A DNA stretch of 64,000 nt from Cognataquiflexum nitidum (GCF_022538055.1 NZ_JAKZAM010000002.1:1-64000); one strand, 5' to 3'. Positions 26,624 through 36,679 are shown, numbered from the stretch's first letter. The notes: generated from the letters alone by a model not told the origin. Made by a program: numbers and translations.

Positions 26624-29600
26624 CTAGATTCTTGGAGGAAGTAATTTATATACTACCGGAGTAACAATCCTAGATAGGAGGGTAGAACTGACCAATCCTC
26701 CTATAAGTACTATTGCCAAAGGTGAAATCAAGGGGTTTGTTGACCAAGCAATCGGCAATAATCCACCTATAGCAGTCAGCGTGGTCAATACAATTGGTAA
26801 AAACCTTATCTCTCCTGCCTCCCTTATGGCTGTATCAAGAGATTTTCCTTCTTCCCTGAGTTGATTGGTGAAATCAACTAATAGGATGGAATTCTTAACT
26901 TCTATTCCTGCAAGGGCAATCAAACCGATGATCGCTACGAAGGATAAAGAGTTGCCTGTTAACCATAATGCGATTAAAGCCCCAACCATTCCCAAAGGAA
27001 TTACGGATAATACGATGATAGTACTCTTAAAGGTTTTGAAGAGTAAAATTAAAACAGCAATAAACATAAACACAGTTACAATGATTACTGTTTGAAAACC
27101 GCCAAATGACTCTTCTCTTGTCTCCATTTCTCCCGCCATCCTGAAGGAATATCCTTCAGGCAATTCCAATTGTCCTACTTTTTTGGCAACATCACTGATA
27201 ACCCTGTCAGTAAGGTATCCTTCCTGTACAAATGCCGTGACGGAAACTGTGCGGTTTTTGTTGTAATGGTTGATAAATAATGGTGAACTTTCGAATTCAA
27301 GGTCGGCGATCTGTTCAATGGGAATTGCAGCTCCTTGGTTGTTATTGATAAATAATCTATCAAAACTTGCCAATGATGCTCTTTCTTCTTTCGGGCTCGT
27401 AACAATGATTTCTTTTTGCTCCCCCTTGTCATCAGAATAAGAACCTATTTTTAATCCGGCAACTGCCAACCTTACTGTCCTGTCGATTTCCAGAATATTT
27501 ACCCCCAAAGACCTTGCTTTTTCTTTATGGATGGCGACTTTGATATCGGTTTTGAGGTTTCCAACAGGATTATTGACATAAAGGGTGCCCCGGGTATCCA
27601 TGATTAATTTTTCTACTCTTGCGGCAATATTACGTAGGCTGTCGAGGTTTTCACCAGTTAGCCTTACTTCCACAGGTGCAGTGACAGGAGGTCCTTGTTC
27701 AAAGTTTTTAACCTCGATTTTGGCACCAGTAAAAGATCTAAATCTCGTCCTCAGACTTTCTGTGATTTTGCTTTTCTCACTTGCAGATGCATCAGGATCC
27801 AATTGGACAAAGATTTGGGCAAAATCAGTTCTTTCATTTTCAGGAATGACATTGTAATATATCCGAGGATTTCCCTTGCCTACATTGGTAGAAAAAAACT
27901 TAATTTCCGAAATTTCTCTTAAAGCTGACTCTACTTTCTTAGTGACGGCATCGGTCTCACCAATTTTGGTTTGGATAGGTGTAATTATATTTATCAGAAA
28001 CTGGGGTTTTTCTGAGGCAGGGAAAAGGCTAAATCCAATTATGGGAAACAAGGTCAAAGATGCTCCAAAAACAACAAATGAAAGGATCAAAGTTTGAACC
28101 GGTTTGTTTAGTGCTTTTTCTAACACTGGGGCATAACTTATAGAAATGGCTTTTTGAAGAGACCTTAAAAACAGATTGCCGTGATTTCCATCGACATGTT
28201 CCTTCAATAACCTGCTTGAAAGAAAAGGGATGATGGTCAAAGAAACCAGCATAGAGGCCAAAACACTTGTGATTACCGCTATGGGAAGGCTTCTCACAAA
28301 GTCCCCAGAACCTTCAGGAAGAAAAACCAAAGGCATAAAGGCAATGATCAAGGTTATGGTACATCCTATTACCGACAGGCCAATCTGCTTTGTTCCCAGA
28401 AGGGTTGCTTCCATTCTTGAATGACCTTCCCTTATCCATCTTTCAATATTCTCTACCACCACGATGCTGTCATCCACCAAAAGTCCCAGTGCAACTACTA
28501 AACCTACAATGCTCAATTGGTTGAGGCTAAATCCTAAGGCATCGAGCAATACCAATCCAATGGCCAATGAAAGTGGGATAGAAATCATCACAATAGCTGC
28601 TGCTCGGCCCCCCAAAGGCAAAAGTGTGATTGACACCAAAAGGATCGCAATAAGAAAATCAAAGCCCAATCCACCCAATCTTTTGTTTACAAACTCAGCC
28701 TGATCAAAAGCTAAAACCAAGTCGATGTTACCGGGAAGGCTGGATTTGAAGGATTCCAATACAGGAAGATATTCCTTTTGGACTTGAGATATATTCCCGC
28801 CTTCTTTCAATGCGGCAGTTACAAAAACTGTTCTGTATCCATTTAATCTGGTGATGTGCTTGTTTTCCTTATAATCATAATGAACATAGGCAATATCTTT
28901 TAAGGCTATGCTTTTGTTTTGAAATGAATAGACCTGAGTATTCTCTATTTCCTCCAAATCCTTATAATCGCCGGAGGTTTTCACATTGAAAGCTTTTCTT
29001 CCGGCCTCAATCGAACCGCCCGGGATGTTGCTGATTTCGCTTTGAATGCTGCCCACTACTGCCTGAACCGGAATATTCATTCGGGCCATTTTTTCAAGGT
29101 GGAGATCTACGCGTACGATTTCTTGTGGAAGCCCATAAATCTCCACTTTCTTGAGGGAATTGACTTTTTCCAACTCTTCCTGAAGTCTCTCGGCATACTT
29201 TTTCATGTTTTCGCGAGAGCTATTTTCACTGATCAGGCCTATCTGAAGAATGTTTACATCGGAGGGAGTGACTTTGTTGATATCTATGCTGTATATATCC
29301 TCAGGAAGTTCTTCTCTCATGCTGTTGATTTCACGGACAAGTTCCTGGTATTTGTTATTGACATCAGATTCATATTTGTATTCCACATTGAGTACAGCAA
29401 CTCCATCAGAAATTTTTGTTCTGATTCGCTTGATGTCTTCAAGGGCATAAATTCTTTTTTCCAGAGGGTCGACCACGAGCTCTTCCATATCTGCAGGACT
29501 CGTGCCCGGATACACGATGATTACCGGAAATTGGGGAGCATTGGTAGCTGGATCCTCACTCCTCGGCATATTTAAAAATGTGGTCAATCCTACCGCTATG

Positions 29601-29662
29601 GTCATCAGAAATATCACCAGAGTAAACTGGTAGTTTTTCACTGCAAAGTTTGAAATACGCAT
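26624..29662 (-). CDS. RND efflux pump inner-membrane subunit (AcrB/MexB superfamily)
   Basis: This 1012-residue proton-driven resistance-nodulation-division transporter has twelve membrane helices in the usual 1 + 6 + 5 order, with two large periplasmic loops (about residues 35-330 and 550-860). The proton-relay aspartate pair is in ALGLLVDDSIVVVENIERW near residue 400. The second half repeats the pattern (GLIALAGIEVKNSILLVDF). It forms a tripartite pump with the adaptor and TolC genes directly upstream on the same strand; the adaptor stop is 1 nt before this ATG. Substrates are unknown. The operon is predicted to be controlled by the TetR gene at 32137. Confidence 0.95.
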   Translation of the reverse strand: MRISNFAVKNYQFTLVIFLMTIAVGLTTFLNMPRSEDPATNAPQFPVIIVYPGTSPADMEELVVDPLEKRIYALEDIKRIRTKISDGVAVLNVEYKYESDVNNKYQELVREINSMREELPEDIYSIDINKVTPSDVNILQIGLISENSSRENMKKYAERLQEELEKVNSLKKVEIYGLPQEIVRVDLHLEKMARMNIPVQAVVGSIQSEISNIPGGSIEAGRKAFNVKTSGDYKDLEEIENTQVYSFQNKSIALKDIAYVHYDYKENKHITRLNGYRTVFVTAALKEGGNISQVQKEYLPVLESFKSSLPGNIDLVLAFDQAEFVNKRLGGLGFDFLIAILLVSITLLPLGGRAAAIVMISIPLSLAIGLVLLDALGFSLNQLSIVGLVVALGLLVDDSIVVVENIERWIREGHSRMEATLLGTKQIGLSVIGCTITLIIAFMPLVFLPEGSGDFVRSLPIAVITSVLASMLVSLTIIPFLSSRLLKEHVDGNHGNLFLRSLQKAISISYAPVLEKALNKPVQTLILSFVVFGASLTLFPIIGFSLFPASEKPQFLINIITPIQTKIGETDAVTKKVESALREISEIKFFSTNVGKGNPRIYYNVIPENERTDFAQIFVQLDPDASASEKSKITESLRTRFRSFTGAKIEVKNFEQGPPVTAPVEVRLTGENLDSLRNIAARVEKLIMDTRGTLYVNNPVGNLKTDIKVAIHKEKARSLGVNILEIDRTVRLAVAGLKIGSYSDDKGEQKEIIVTSPKEERASLASFDRLFINNNQGAAIPIEQIADLEFESSPLFINHYNKNRTVSVTAFVQEGYLTDRVISDVAKKVGQLELPEGYSFRMAGEMETREESFGGFQTVIIVTVFMFIAVLILLFKTFKSTIIVLSVIPLGMVGALIALWLTGNSLSFVAIIGLIALAGIEVKNSILLVDFTNQLREEGKSLDTAIREAGEIRFLPIVLTTLTAIGGLLPIAWSTNPLISPLAIVLIGGLVSSTLLSRIVTPVVYKLLPPRI

Positions 29663-29663
29663 A

Positions 29664-30719
29664 TCAGTCTTGGATTGAGATGGAAGATTGGTCAGTCAGA
29701 TAAGCACTTCCTGATATGATCAGCTTTGAAAATCCTTCCAATCCTCCCGTCACCTGTACTTTATCGGAGTATATTTTCCCGATTTGGATACCGATTCTCT
29801 GGGCGGTAGTATCGTCTTCTGTTATAAAGACAAAACCATTTCCTGCATTTGCGTCCAAAATGGCCTCATATGGCACAAACCAGGTAGTTTGCAATGTTGC
29901 GACTGATAGTTTGGCATATCCAAACATCCCTGAAGCAAGGTATTCGGGCGCTTTTTCAGTAAATTCTATTTCCACTTGGTAGGTACCTGTCATGGGATCA
30001 GCCACTTTTGCTTTTCTTTTTATTTTGCCTTGAAAATACTTTTCAGAGTCCACTGCGGTAGATATCCTGACCTCATCGTCTTCTCTCACCGTTACCCACT
30101 CTTTATCAGATAAGGAAGCTTTTAATTTCCAGCTTCCCTGTCCTGATCCGTTTGTCTGGAATACAGGAGAACCCGGAGCAATCTGTTGGCCGGCATTAAT
30201 GAATTTTTTTAACACATATCCGTCCCTTGTAGCCCTGATTTGTGAATAATCTTTGTTGAAATTGGCTGCTTCCAGACTTTGTGCTGCAATATCAAGTGCA
30301 GTTTTACTGTTTTGGGCCTGTTCTAAGGTCGCTACTGAGTCAAGTAAGAGTCTCTGGATTCTTTCATAATCCCTTTGCGATTTTTCAAAACCCAATTTTG
30401 CTTGAGTTACCGAAGTATTGATTTCGGTAAGGTCCAATGATGCAAGAAGTTGGCCTTTACGGATAAAATCCCCTTCTGCTACCAATACCTGTGCGATGAT
30501 ACCACCTGTCTTAAATGAAAGGAAGGTTTCATCATCAGTGGTAAATTGGCCTGTCGCTTCTATCTCAAGTTTTTCTTCAGATGGAATAATTTCCTGGATT
30601 TTTACCGGAATCTTTCCTGCGGGAATATCTGTATTCAAAGAATTTTCTGCTTTGCCGCAGCTTTGCAGTATAATCAGTCCTAGGACCGTTGCAATCAGAG
30701 TAGTTTTAGGAAATTTCAT
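29664..30719 (-). CDS. RND efflux periplasmic adaptor (membrane fusion lipoprotein)
   Basis: This 351-residue adaptor links the RND pump to the outer-membrane channel. A lipoprotein signal (TVLGLIILQSCGKAENS, lipid Cys near residue 21) anchors it to the inner membrane. The order is as in AcrA: a lipoyl-like half (FKTGGIIAQVLVAEGDFIRKG), an alpha-hairpin with TEINTSVTQAKLGFEKSQRD, the second lipoyl half (TRDGYVLKKFINAGQQIAPG), and a beta-barrel. The C-terminal membrane-proximal domain contains VQVTGGLEGFSKLIISG. The TolC-family gene is 7 nt upstream. Confidence 0.95.
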   Translation of the reverse strand: MKFPKTTLIATVLGLIILQSCGKAENSLNTDIPAGKIPVKIQEIIPSEEKLEIEATGQFTTDDETFLSFKTGGIIAQVLVAEGDFIRKGQLLASLDLTEINTSVTQAKLGFEKSQRDYERIQRLLLDSVATLEQAQNSKTALDIAAQSLEAANFNKDYSQIRATRDGYVLKKFINAGQQIAPGSPVFQTNGSGQGSWKLKASLSDKEWVTVREDDEVRISTAVDSEKYFQGKIKRKAKVADPMTGTYQVEIEFTEKAPEYLASGMFGYAKLSVATLQTTWFVPYEAILDANAGNGFVFITEDDTTAQRIGIQIGKIYSDKVQVTGGLEGFSKLIISGSAYLTDQSSISIQD

Positions 30720-30726
30720 AATGGTA

Positions 30727-32082
30727 TTAATTCAATGATTGAAGTTCTCTTTCTAAATCCGCGACAGCAGCCAAAAGGCCATAGTTAGCGATGGTCAATT
30801 TTAATTCGGACAAGGTGTATTGGTTCCTTGCATCAATAAATTCTATAAGTGAATTGGTTCCTTCCTTGTATCCTCGGTCAATCAGTCTCAGGTAAGCAGA
30901 TGCAGACCGTAGGTTTTGTTCGGCGGAGTATTTGGCAGCCTGTGCTGCTTGGATATTGTTTTTTGAAGCTCTGATAGCCATTTCAATCGAATCGTCCAAT
31001 AGATCGGCCTGATTGGAAATCGATTTCAGTTCATTTTGGGTACGGGTGATCTGGTTTTTGTTTCTACCTCCCTGAAATACCGGAACTGCCATATTGATTC
31101 CAAACAGGATGTAGCGGCTTTGTCCTGTAAAGTCAAAGTCAAATCCCTGCATTCCAAGGTCAGCAAAAGTGTTTAGTCTTGGGATGGCAAATTTTTGGTT
31201 CATCTTCAATACAGTTTCCTGAATCGTTACGGCTGTTTTTATTTTCTGCACTTCTGCCCGATCAGTAAAATTCTCATCCTCCATCAATCCCTTAATTTCA
31301 CTTTCTGAGATGGCTTGAGTTTCAAAAACCACTTCACTTTCTATCGGTCTGTTGATCAAAAAATTAACGTAGTAGGCTGCATTTTTTCTCCTGTTTTCAG
31401 CTTCAATGAGTTGGGAATTGATGTTTTCTACCTCACTTTCTGCCCTTAATACCTGCGCATGCAAGCCTTTACCATTGGCAAAAAGTGATTTGTTGTCCTT
31501 TAGATTCTGCTCTACCAAGATCTTTGATTCTATCAATATCTGCTTTGCAGTATAGGCAAGGCAATACTTATAATATGCCTGTTTGATGTTTCGGGCAAGC
31601 TCTGCTTTGTAAATTTCTATTTCGTATTCCTCTATTTTGACACCCTGTTCGCGAATCTGTCTGTTGTATCGAAGATCCGGGTTGATGATAGGATAGGAGA
31701 CCCTAAGGCGGGCGTCGTAAAAATTATTGGGTAAAAATTGTTCCTCTATATTTTCAAGTTGTGGGAAGGTCTGACGATTCTGTAGTGTATTTAAGGAGGA
31801 ATAGACACCGTTCAGCAAATCTCCAAGAGGCAAAATAATGGCTCGTCCACCATTGGCAAGGGTGTAGTTGGCGGCAAAATCAACAGAGGGAAGAAAGAGG
31901 CTTTTGGCATCCTTCAATGCCAAAAGGCTTTGATCCAGGGATATGCTCTTGTCTTTCAGTACAAGATTGTTTTGCATCCCTTCCTCTAGGTAACCTGCTA
32001 GAACAGATTGTCCCGGAGATTTTTCTAATATTCCAAAGAATACCAGGGACAGTATCAAAATTTTTTTGTGGAAATTTTCCAT
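30727..32082 (-). CDS. TolC-family outer-membrane efflux protein
   Basis: This 451-residue outer-membrane channel protein of the tripartite pump starts with a signal peptide (FHKKILILSLVFFGILEKSPGQS). The duplicated TolC helical pattern is visible: ALKDAKSLFLPSVDFAANYT in the first half and NKNQITRTQNELKSISNQAD in the second, with GYKEGTNSLIEFIDARNQY near the C-terminus. The gene is first in the operon, 54 nt after the TetR stop. A TetR-type operator lies 22 nt before its start. Confidence 0.94.
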   Translation of the reverse strand: MENFHKKILILSLVFFGILEKSPGQSVLAGYLEEGMQNNLVLKDKSISLDQSLLALKDAKSLFLPSVDFAANYTLANGGRAIILPLGDLLNGVYSSLNTLQNRQTFPQLENIEEQFLPNNFYDARLRVSYPIINPDLRYNRQIREQGVKIEEYEIEIYKAELARNIKQAYYKYCLAYTAKQILIESKILVEQNLKDNKSLFANGKGLHAQVLRAESEVENINSQLIEAENRRKNAAYYVNFLINRPIESEVVFETQAISESEIKGLMEDENFTDRAEVQKIKTAVTIQETVLKMNQKFAIPRLNTFADLGMQGFDFDFTGQSRYILFGINMAVPVFQGGRNKNQITRTQNELKSISNQADLLDDSIEMAIRASKNNIQAAQAAKYSAEQNLRSASAYLRLIDRGYKEGTNSLIEFIDARNQYTLSELKLTIANYGLLAAVADLERELQSLN

Positions 32083-32104
32083 TTTTATTTTAATGTTAAT
32101 TTAA

Positions 32105-32118
32105 TGAACACTGTTTAA
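32105..32118. promoter_or_regulatory. Predicted TetR operator 1, before the efflux operon
   Basis: TGAACA-C-TGTTTA, a near-perfect palindrome centred on 32111, lies between the tetR stop and the TolC start. It matches operator 2 at 32782-32796 except at the centre. Confidence 0.75.
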
Positions 32119-32136
32119 TATAAGATTAAAAAAATA

Positions 32137-32754
32137 TCAGCAATTGTCTAGAATCAACAAAAACGAATGATAACTGTTTTCTACGATTTGATCGATCTCG
32201 GCAGCATTAAGAACAATCACCCTTTTTCTGATTTTCAGAGACACCATACCATGGACTGTTGACCAAATCATAAATGAGAGTGCCTCTAATTTATGTCCTT
32301 TAAAATGGCCCTTTTGCATACATTGATGTACAGTCGATCTCAATTGATTAAATGTAGAGTCCCCTTCAATCCAACATTGGTCATCCCTTTTTTCTACAAA
32401 GTCTATCGGTGCTTCAATGATGAACATCAGGTCATACATATCGCTATTTTCTAAGGCAAATTGTATGTATATTTTACCCATTGCCTTTAATCGACTCATG
32501 GGGTCATCTACAGCACCAAGAATTTCCATTCTTTTTCTCAATTCCTGAAACCCTTCCTGATGCAAGGCATGAAAGATTTCATTTTTGTCCTGAAAATAAT
32601 GGTAGATAATTCCCGGACTGTATTCAATCTCATCGGCTATGTTTCGGATAGAAGTTTTTTCGAAACCTCTTTCTATAAAAAGCCTTTTTGCAGCTTTTAG
32701 GATTTGATCCTTCAGTTCTTCTTTTTCACGTATTTTTCTCTCAGCTACACCCAT
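32137..32754 (-). CDS. TetR/AcrR-family repressor of the RND efflux operon
   Basis: This is a 205-residue one-component regulator. The N-terminal helix-turn-helix is FEKTSIRNIADEIEYSPGIIYHYFQDKNEIF (read as two adjacent segments, residues about 30-60). The C-terminal 130 residues are the variable ligand-binding domain. It is the first gene of the efflux locus on the minus strand. Two matching palindromes, one inside its own promoter and one before the TolC gene, imply autoregulation and repression of the pump until a ligand binds. The ligand is not known. Confidence 0.93.
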   Translation of the reverse strand: MGVAERKIREKEELKDQILKAAKRLFIERGFEKTSIRNIADEIEYSPGIIYHYFQDKNEIFHALHQEGFQELRKRMEILGAVDDPMSRLKAMGKIYIQFALENSDMYDLMFIIEAPIDFVEKRDDQCWIEGDSTFNQLRSTVHQCMQKGHFKGHKLEALSFMIWSTVHGMVSLKIRKRVIVLNAAEIDQIVENSYHSFLLILDNC

Positions 32755-32772
32755 GATAAATTTTTACACATA

Positions 32773-32803
32773 CAAATATAATTGAACAGTGTTTAATGAC
32801 AAA
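32773..32803 (-). promoter_or_regulatory. Bacteroidota-type promoter of tetR with embedded operator 2
   Basis: On the minus strand TTTG (32800-32803), a spacer of exactly 19 nt and TATATTTG (32773-32780) match the Bacteroidota -33/-7 consensus. The spacer holds TTAAACA-C-TGTTCAA (32782-32796), the same palindrome as operator 1. Bound repressor would block RNA polymerase. Confidence 0.85.
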
Positions 32804-33074
32804 TAACTTATTTTATTTTTTTTCAAATTTCAATGAGGACAATGGTAAGGTCATAAGGTATCAGTTTTCTTAGTTTTGGTAATAGAATATTTGCCTATAT
32901 ATGATCTATTTAGTCTATTCCATTTAATACACCTTCCAATTTTCAATTTACTTTTTTTTACTTTAAATTGAAATGGGTTGCGAAAGTTCTTTATGCAAAA
33001 TTCATTAAAGTCTTTTAGGTCCCAAATCCAATTTTATCCATCAAAAAACTCACAATCCAAAACCTTAGATAACC

Positions 33075-34196
33075 ATGAAATCAAGAAGAGACTTTTTACA
33101 AAAACTGACTGTCGGCGCTGGGATGTTGCCTCTCGCTTTTGGTTTTACACCCAAACTAGAAACTCAGTACTTCTTTGACGAAGTGCAAGAGGGTCTTGTG
33201 CTCAAAGTGGCAATCATGGGGCTTGGTAGCTATGGCAACCGTGTGGCAGAAGCTATGAAAGACTGCAAGCGAGCCAAAATCACCGGAGTAATAAGTGGAA
33301 CGCCATCTAAGGTTAAAGACTGGCAATCCAGGTACAACATTCCTGACAAGAACTGTTACAATTATGAAAACTTCGATGCTATCAAGAATAACCCGGACAT
33401 AGATGCGGTCTATATCATTACTCCCAATGCGCTACATCATGGGCAATGTCTCCGCGTAGCGGCAGCGGGCAAGCACGTCATCTGTGAAAAACCCATGGCC
33501 ATCAATGCCAAAGAAGGTCAGGAAATGGTTGATGCATGCAAGAAAGCCGGAGTAAAACTTTTGATCGGTTACAGGATGCATTTTGAAGCCAACACGCTTG
33601 AAGTTGTCAAGTTGCGAAGGGAAGGGGAGTTTGGAACCATCAAATTCTTCCAAGGTCTCAGTGGTTTCAAGATAGGAGATCCTACCCAATGGAGGTTAAA
33701 TAAAGCTTTGGCAGGAGGCGGCGCAATGATGGATATCGGAATTTATGCCATCAATGGCTCAAGGTATATGATAGGGGAAGAACCTGTCTGGGTCACTGCG
33801 CAGGAAGAGAAAACAGATCCTGTAAAATTTAAGGAAGGGGTAGATGAGACCATTACTTTTCAAATGGGTTTCCCAAGCGGAGCAATGGCCTCCTGCCTGT
33901 CCACTTATGCAGTAAGCTATCTGGATAAATTTTTCTTAGTGGGAGAAAAAGGATTTGCCGAAATGCAGCCTTCCACTGGATATGGCCCCATCAAAAGCTG
34001 GACTAACAAGGGTCGCCTTGATCTGCCCCATGTCACCCATCAGACCACACAAATGGACCAAATGGCGATGATAATCTTCGATGGTAAAGCACCGATTATA
34101 CCTGTGGATGGTGAGGAAGGAGTCAAGGATATGAAGATCATTGACGCTATTTTTGAGGCGGCAAAAAGTGGAGCAAGGGTTCCTTTAAAACTGTAA
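33075..34196 (+). CDS. Gfo/Idh/MocA-family oxidoreductase, Tat-exported
   Basis: This 373-residue NAD(P)-dependent oxidoreductase has a twin-arginine signal (KSRRDFLQKLTVGAG) at its start. The Rossmann motif is VAIMGLGSYGNRVAEAMK near residue 46. CEKPMAINAKEGQEM carries the conserved Glu-Lys-Pro, and the C-terminal domain has MMDIGIYAINGSRYM. Members act on sugars or sugar derivatives, and Tat export of a nucleotide-binding enzyme implies it brings its own tightly bound cofactor (as in glucose-fructose oxidoreductase). It is monocistronic with a terminator 20 nt downstream. The 321 bp before it, shared with the tetR promoter, hold no other gene. Substrate unknown. Confidence 0.9.
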   Translation: MKSRRDFLQKLTVGAGMLPLAFGFTPKLETQYFFDEVQEGLVLKVAIMGLGSYGNRVAEAMKDCKRAKITGVISGTPSKVKDWQSRYNIPDKNCYNYENFDAIKNNPDIDAVYIITPNALHHGQCLRVAAAGKHVICEKPMAINAKEGQEMVDACKKAGVKLLIGYRMHFEANTLEVVKLRREGEFGTIKFFQGLSGFKIGDPTQWRLNKALAGGGAMMDIGIYAINGSRYMIGEEPVWVTAQEEKTDPVKFKEGVDETITFQMGFPSGAMASCLSTYAVSYLDKFFLVGEKGFAEMQPSTGYGPIKSWTNKGRLDLPHVTHQTTQMDQMAMIIFDGKAPIIPVDGEEGVKDMKIIDAIFEAAKSGARVPLKL

Positions 34197-34216
34197 TTGG
34201 CCCTTAAAAATCATTT

Positions 34217-34264
34217 GCCTGTGAAATTCCGTGCTTGAAATCATGGAGTTTCACAGGCTTTTTT
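34217..34264 (+). terminator. Rho-independent terminator after the Gfo/Idh gene
   Basis: GCCTGTGAAA (34217-34226) pairs perfectly with TTTCACAGGC (34249-34258), followed by six T. Confidence 0.88.
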
Positions 34265-34269
34265 GATCA

Positions 34270-34960
34270 AATACTTTCTCAATTTTTTAGGCTTTAAATA
34301 ACCTTTAAAGATCAGTTAAAATTAATTTTCAGAAAGAATTAAAATTTCAAACTTTTTCCATTGAAAAATTAAATCGACATCATTTTGAAAATGAATTACA
34401 ATTTTATTTTCAAAATAATTAAAAAATTGACAATCAATTAAATACATTAATTTTCCAACTTTATAAAAACAATTATTTCCTACTCATATTAGGCTTTTGG
34501 AACATGAAATTCCAAAAGGATTTTTTCTTAGAAAAATGGTAAATTATTAATCAGAAACACCGTTTTTTTTCAGATTACTTCTATTTAAGTTTGATTCAAA
34601 TTTATAATGTTATAAGAAGATTATTTATTGTTTATCCGTTGTGTTATCTGCAGTTCGGTTTCAAATAAATGCCCAAAATGAAACAGCTACTGTTTATTTG
34701 CTAAGACCACTTTTGTGTGGAATTAAATGAGACTAGCGGGAAAAAAAAACTTGGCTTATTTGGAGAAAATAAAGAATGCCTTTGAGGCAATTTCCACCCA
34801 TTCAAAATCGCTCAATCCAACATCTTTCTTTGCTTTGATCTAGTGGGCAATAGATCCACATTTCATTTCAAAGGTATATTTAGCAATAATTTTTGTCCTG
34901 ACAATCAACTCTCAAAACCAAATTTAAATTAAACTCAATTATTCAAAAACAACAGTAATT
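34270..34960. other. AT-rich intergenic region without a gene
   Basis: About 690 bp of strongly AT-rich DNA with only short, non-coding-like frames. It must include the promoter of the outer-membrane barrel gene, but no exact Bacteroidota promoter match was found near its start. Confidence 0.5.
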
Positions 34961-34961
34961 T

Positions 34962-35534
34962 ATGAAAAGAACAATTTTAGTTTTATTCTTATTGACGGGC
35001 GGTTCATACAATTATGTTGCTGCCCAAAATACCAAGCTTTTAAGATTTTTAATTGAAGGAGGATTGGCCTTAGGAGGCGATGATGTCGCTACTGTAAATT
35101 TTACCAACGGGCAATCTCAGAGGGTAAATGCAGGTCAGGGAATCTCCTTGGGGGTTGGGGCTGAATATGCCATTCCAAGTCTTGAGAGTATCAGACTGAG
35201 ATCTTCTGTGGGGATCAAATATGTGACCACAGCAGCAGATAATGCCCATATCAGACTGACCAGAATTCCAATTAATGTGAGTGGAAATTATGTTTTCAAT
35301 GATACTTGGAGACTGGGATTGGGAATGTCCTTTCATACCAATGTAAAATTCAATGCGGGTGGTATCGGTGATAATTTCACTCTTGGAAATGCTTCAGGCC
35401 CTTTTATAGAATTTGCCTACAAATGGGTAGGTCTTACTTACACCACAATGAACTATGAAGGTATGCTTGGAGAAACTTATAATGCCAATTCAATCGGTAT
35501 CACATTCTCAGGAGTTTTACCTAAGAGAAATTGA
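34962..35534 (+). CDS. Outer-membrane beta-barrel protein
   Basis: This is a 190-residue protein with a signal peptide (KRTILVLFLLTGGSYNYVAAQ, cleavage after Ala-Ala) and alternating hydrophobic strands typical of a small OmpW/OmpX-like porin-fold barrel, for example SIRLRSSVGIKYVTT, RIPINVSGNYVF and WRLGLGMSFHTN. The last residues, SIGITFSGVLPKRN, do not end in the usual aromatic residue. Function unknown; it may be a structural or adhesion-related surface protein. A terminator follows. Confidence 0.8.
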   Translation: MKRTILVLFLLTGGSYNYVAAQNTKLLRFLIEGGLALGGDDVATVNFTNGQSQRVNAGQGISLGVGAEYAIPSLESIRLRSSVGIKYVTTAADNAHIRLTRIPINVSGNYVFNDTWRLGLGMSFHTNVKFNAGGIGDNFTLGNASGPFIEFAYKWVGLTYTTMNYEGMLGETYNANSIGITFSGVLPKRN

Positions 35535-35602
35535 TAGAATTCATCACTTGACCTTCACAGATTGTTGATTTGTTCTTTTAAATTAGTAACCCACCAAGTA
35601 TT

Positions 35603-35631
35603 AAAAAACCTGTGATTTCGCAGGTTTTTTT
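35603..35631. terminator. Bidirectional terminator
   Basis: AAAAAACCTGTG (35603-35614) pairs with CGCAGGTTTTTT (35619-35630) with one G-T pair and a 4 nt loop. It sits between convergent genes. Confidence 0.88.
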
Positions 35632-35656
35632 GTTTTATGCCGGAATCTGCTTAATC

Positions 35657-36679
35657 CTATTCAAGAATCAAATCTTTTGCAGGTACAGGAATACCTGCAA
35701 CCTCTTCTAAAAATTTTTTTGTTTCCCTCAGGACACCTTCCCAATCTTTGGAGGTGATGCTTGAGGCAATGACATGGTCCCCGGATTCAGGAAAAGCTAC
35801 TTTCACCTTTTTATCTTCAGACGTCTGAATCTGATCGTACATTTCAAGCATTTTTGGAACAGAAACTACTTTGTCCTGTTCCTCTTCGTTTTTATAGTAA
35901 TATCCCAAGAACAAAGGCTGATGGATTTCTTTAAACGTCTCAGCATTCATTTTGCTTCTGATCAATATGCCAAGGCTACGGTAACTGTTTAAATGGTATT
36001 CTCTAGACCAATATTTTGCTTTTTCACCCTCTCTGTTGTTGATGATCGTTCCGTTTTCATATTGGAATTTCTCTGCCAGAAAAGACCACCATGGTTTGAA
36101 GAAGATTTCCAAGGAATCACCATATTCTTTCACACAAGGGGAATAGAGAACCAAAGCCTTCATATCAGGTCTTTCGGAAGCAAGAACCAATGACAATGCC
36201 CCACCCATGGATGTCCCCACGATGATGACGGAATCTCCAAGACTCTTACCGACCATATAAGCCTCCCTTACCTCATCAACCAACTTCTGGGCAGTCAGAT
36301 GTCTGAATCCGTCTGGCCGGCTGATTCCATGTTCGGGAAGTCTTACTAAATACAAATTGGCACCAAAATAATCCGCAAGTTCACGGTGGACCGGATCTCC
36401 TTCCATATTACTAGCGCCAAATCCATGGATGTATATAATAGAATAAGGGGTTTTGCTCTTGTTTACACTATCGGCCCAGACTATTTTTGCTTCATTTCCA
36501 GTTTTCAGCCCAAGTACTGTATCACTTTTGGCTTGGATAAATGCCTGAAGTTCGCCCATTCGTGTTGGTACACTTGGGTATTCACCTGACAAGTTCTCCA
36601 CTTTGGATTTTGGTCCCAAGATGTAAATGATGGCGAGGAGTATCGCAAATCCGAGGAAAAACTGTAACGTTTTTTTCAT
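35657..36679 (-). CDS. Alpha/beta hydrolase (S33/lysophospholipase-like), membrane-anchored
   Basis: This 340-residue serine hydrolase has an N-terminal hydrophobic anchor (FFLGFAILLAIIYILG, residues 7-22). The oxyanion segment is YIHGFGASNMEGDP and the nucleophile elbow is GTSMGGALSL (Ser near residue 157). The likely catalytic histidine is in the FPESGDHVIASS segment near residue 306. The fold resembles the monoacylglycerol lipase group, but the substrate is unknown. The gene stands alone between convergent and divergent neighbours. Confidence 0.88.
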   Translation of the reverse strand: MKKTLQFFLGFAILLAIIYILGPKSKVENLSGEYPSVPTRMGELQAFIQAKSDTVLGLKTGNEAKIVWADSVNKSKTPYSIIYIHGFGASNMEGDPVHRELADYFGANLYLVRLPEHGISRPDGFRHLTAQKLVDEVREAYMVGKSLGDSVIIVGTSMGGALSLVLASERPDMKALVLYSPCVKEYGDSLEIFFKPWWSFLAEKFQYENGTIINNREGEKAKYWSREYHLNSYRSLGILIRSKMNAETFKEIHQPLFLGYYYKNEEEQDKVVSVPKMLEMYDQIQTSEDKKVKVAFPESGDHVIASSITSKDWEGVLRETKKFLEEVAGIPVPAKDLILE

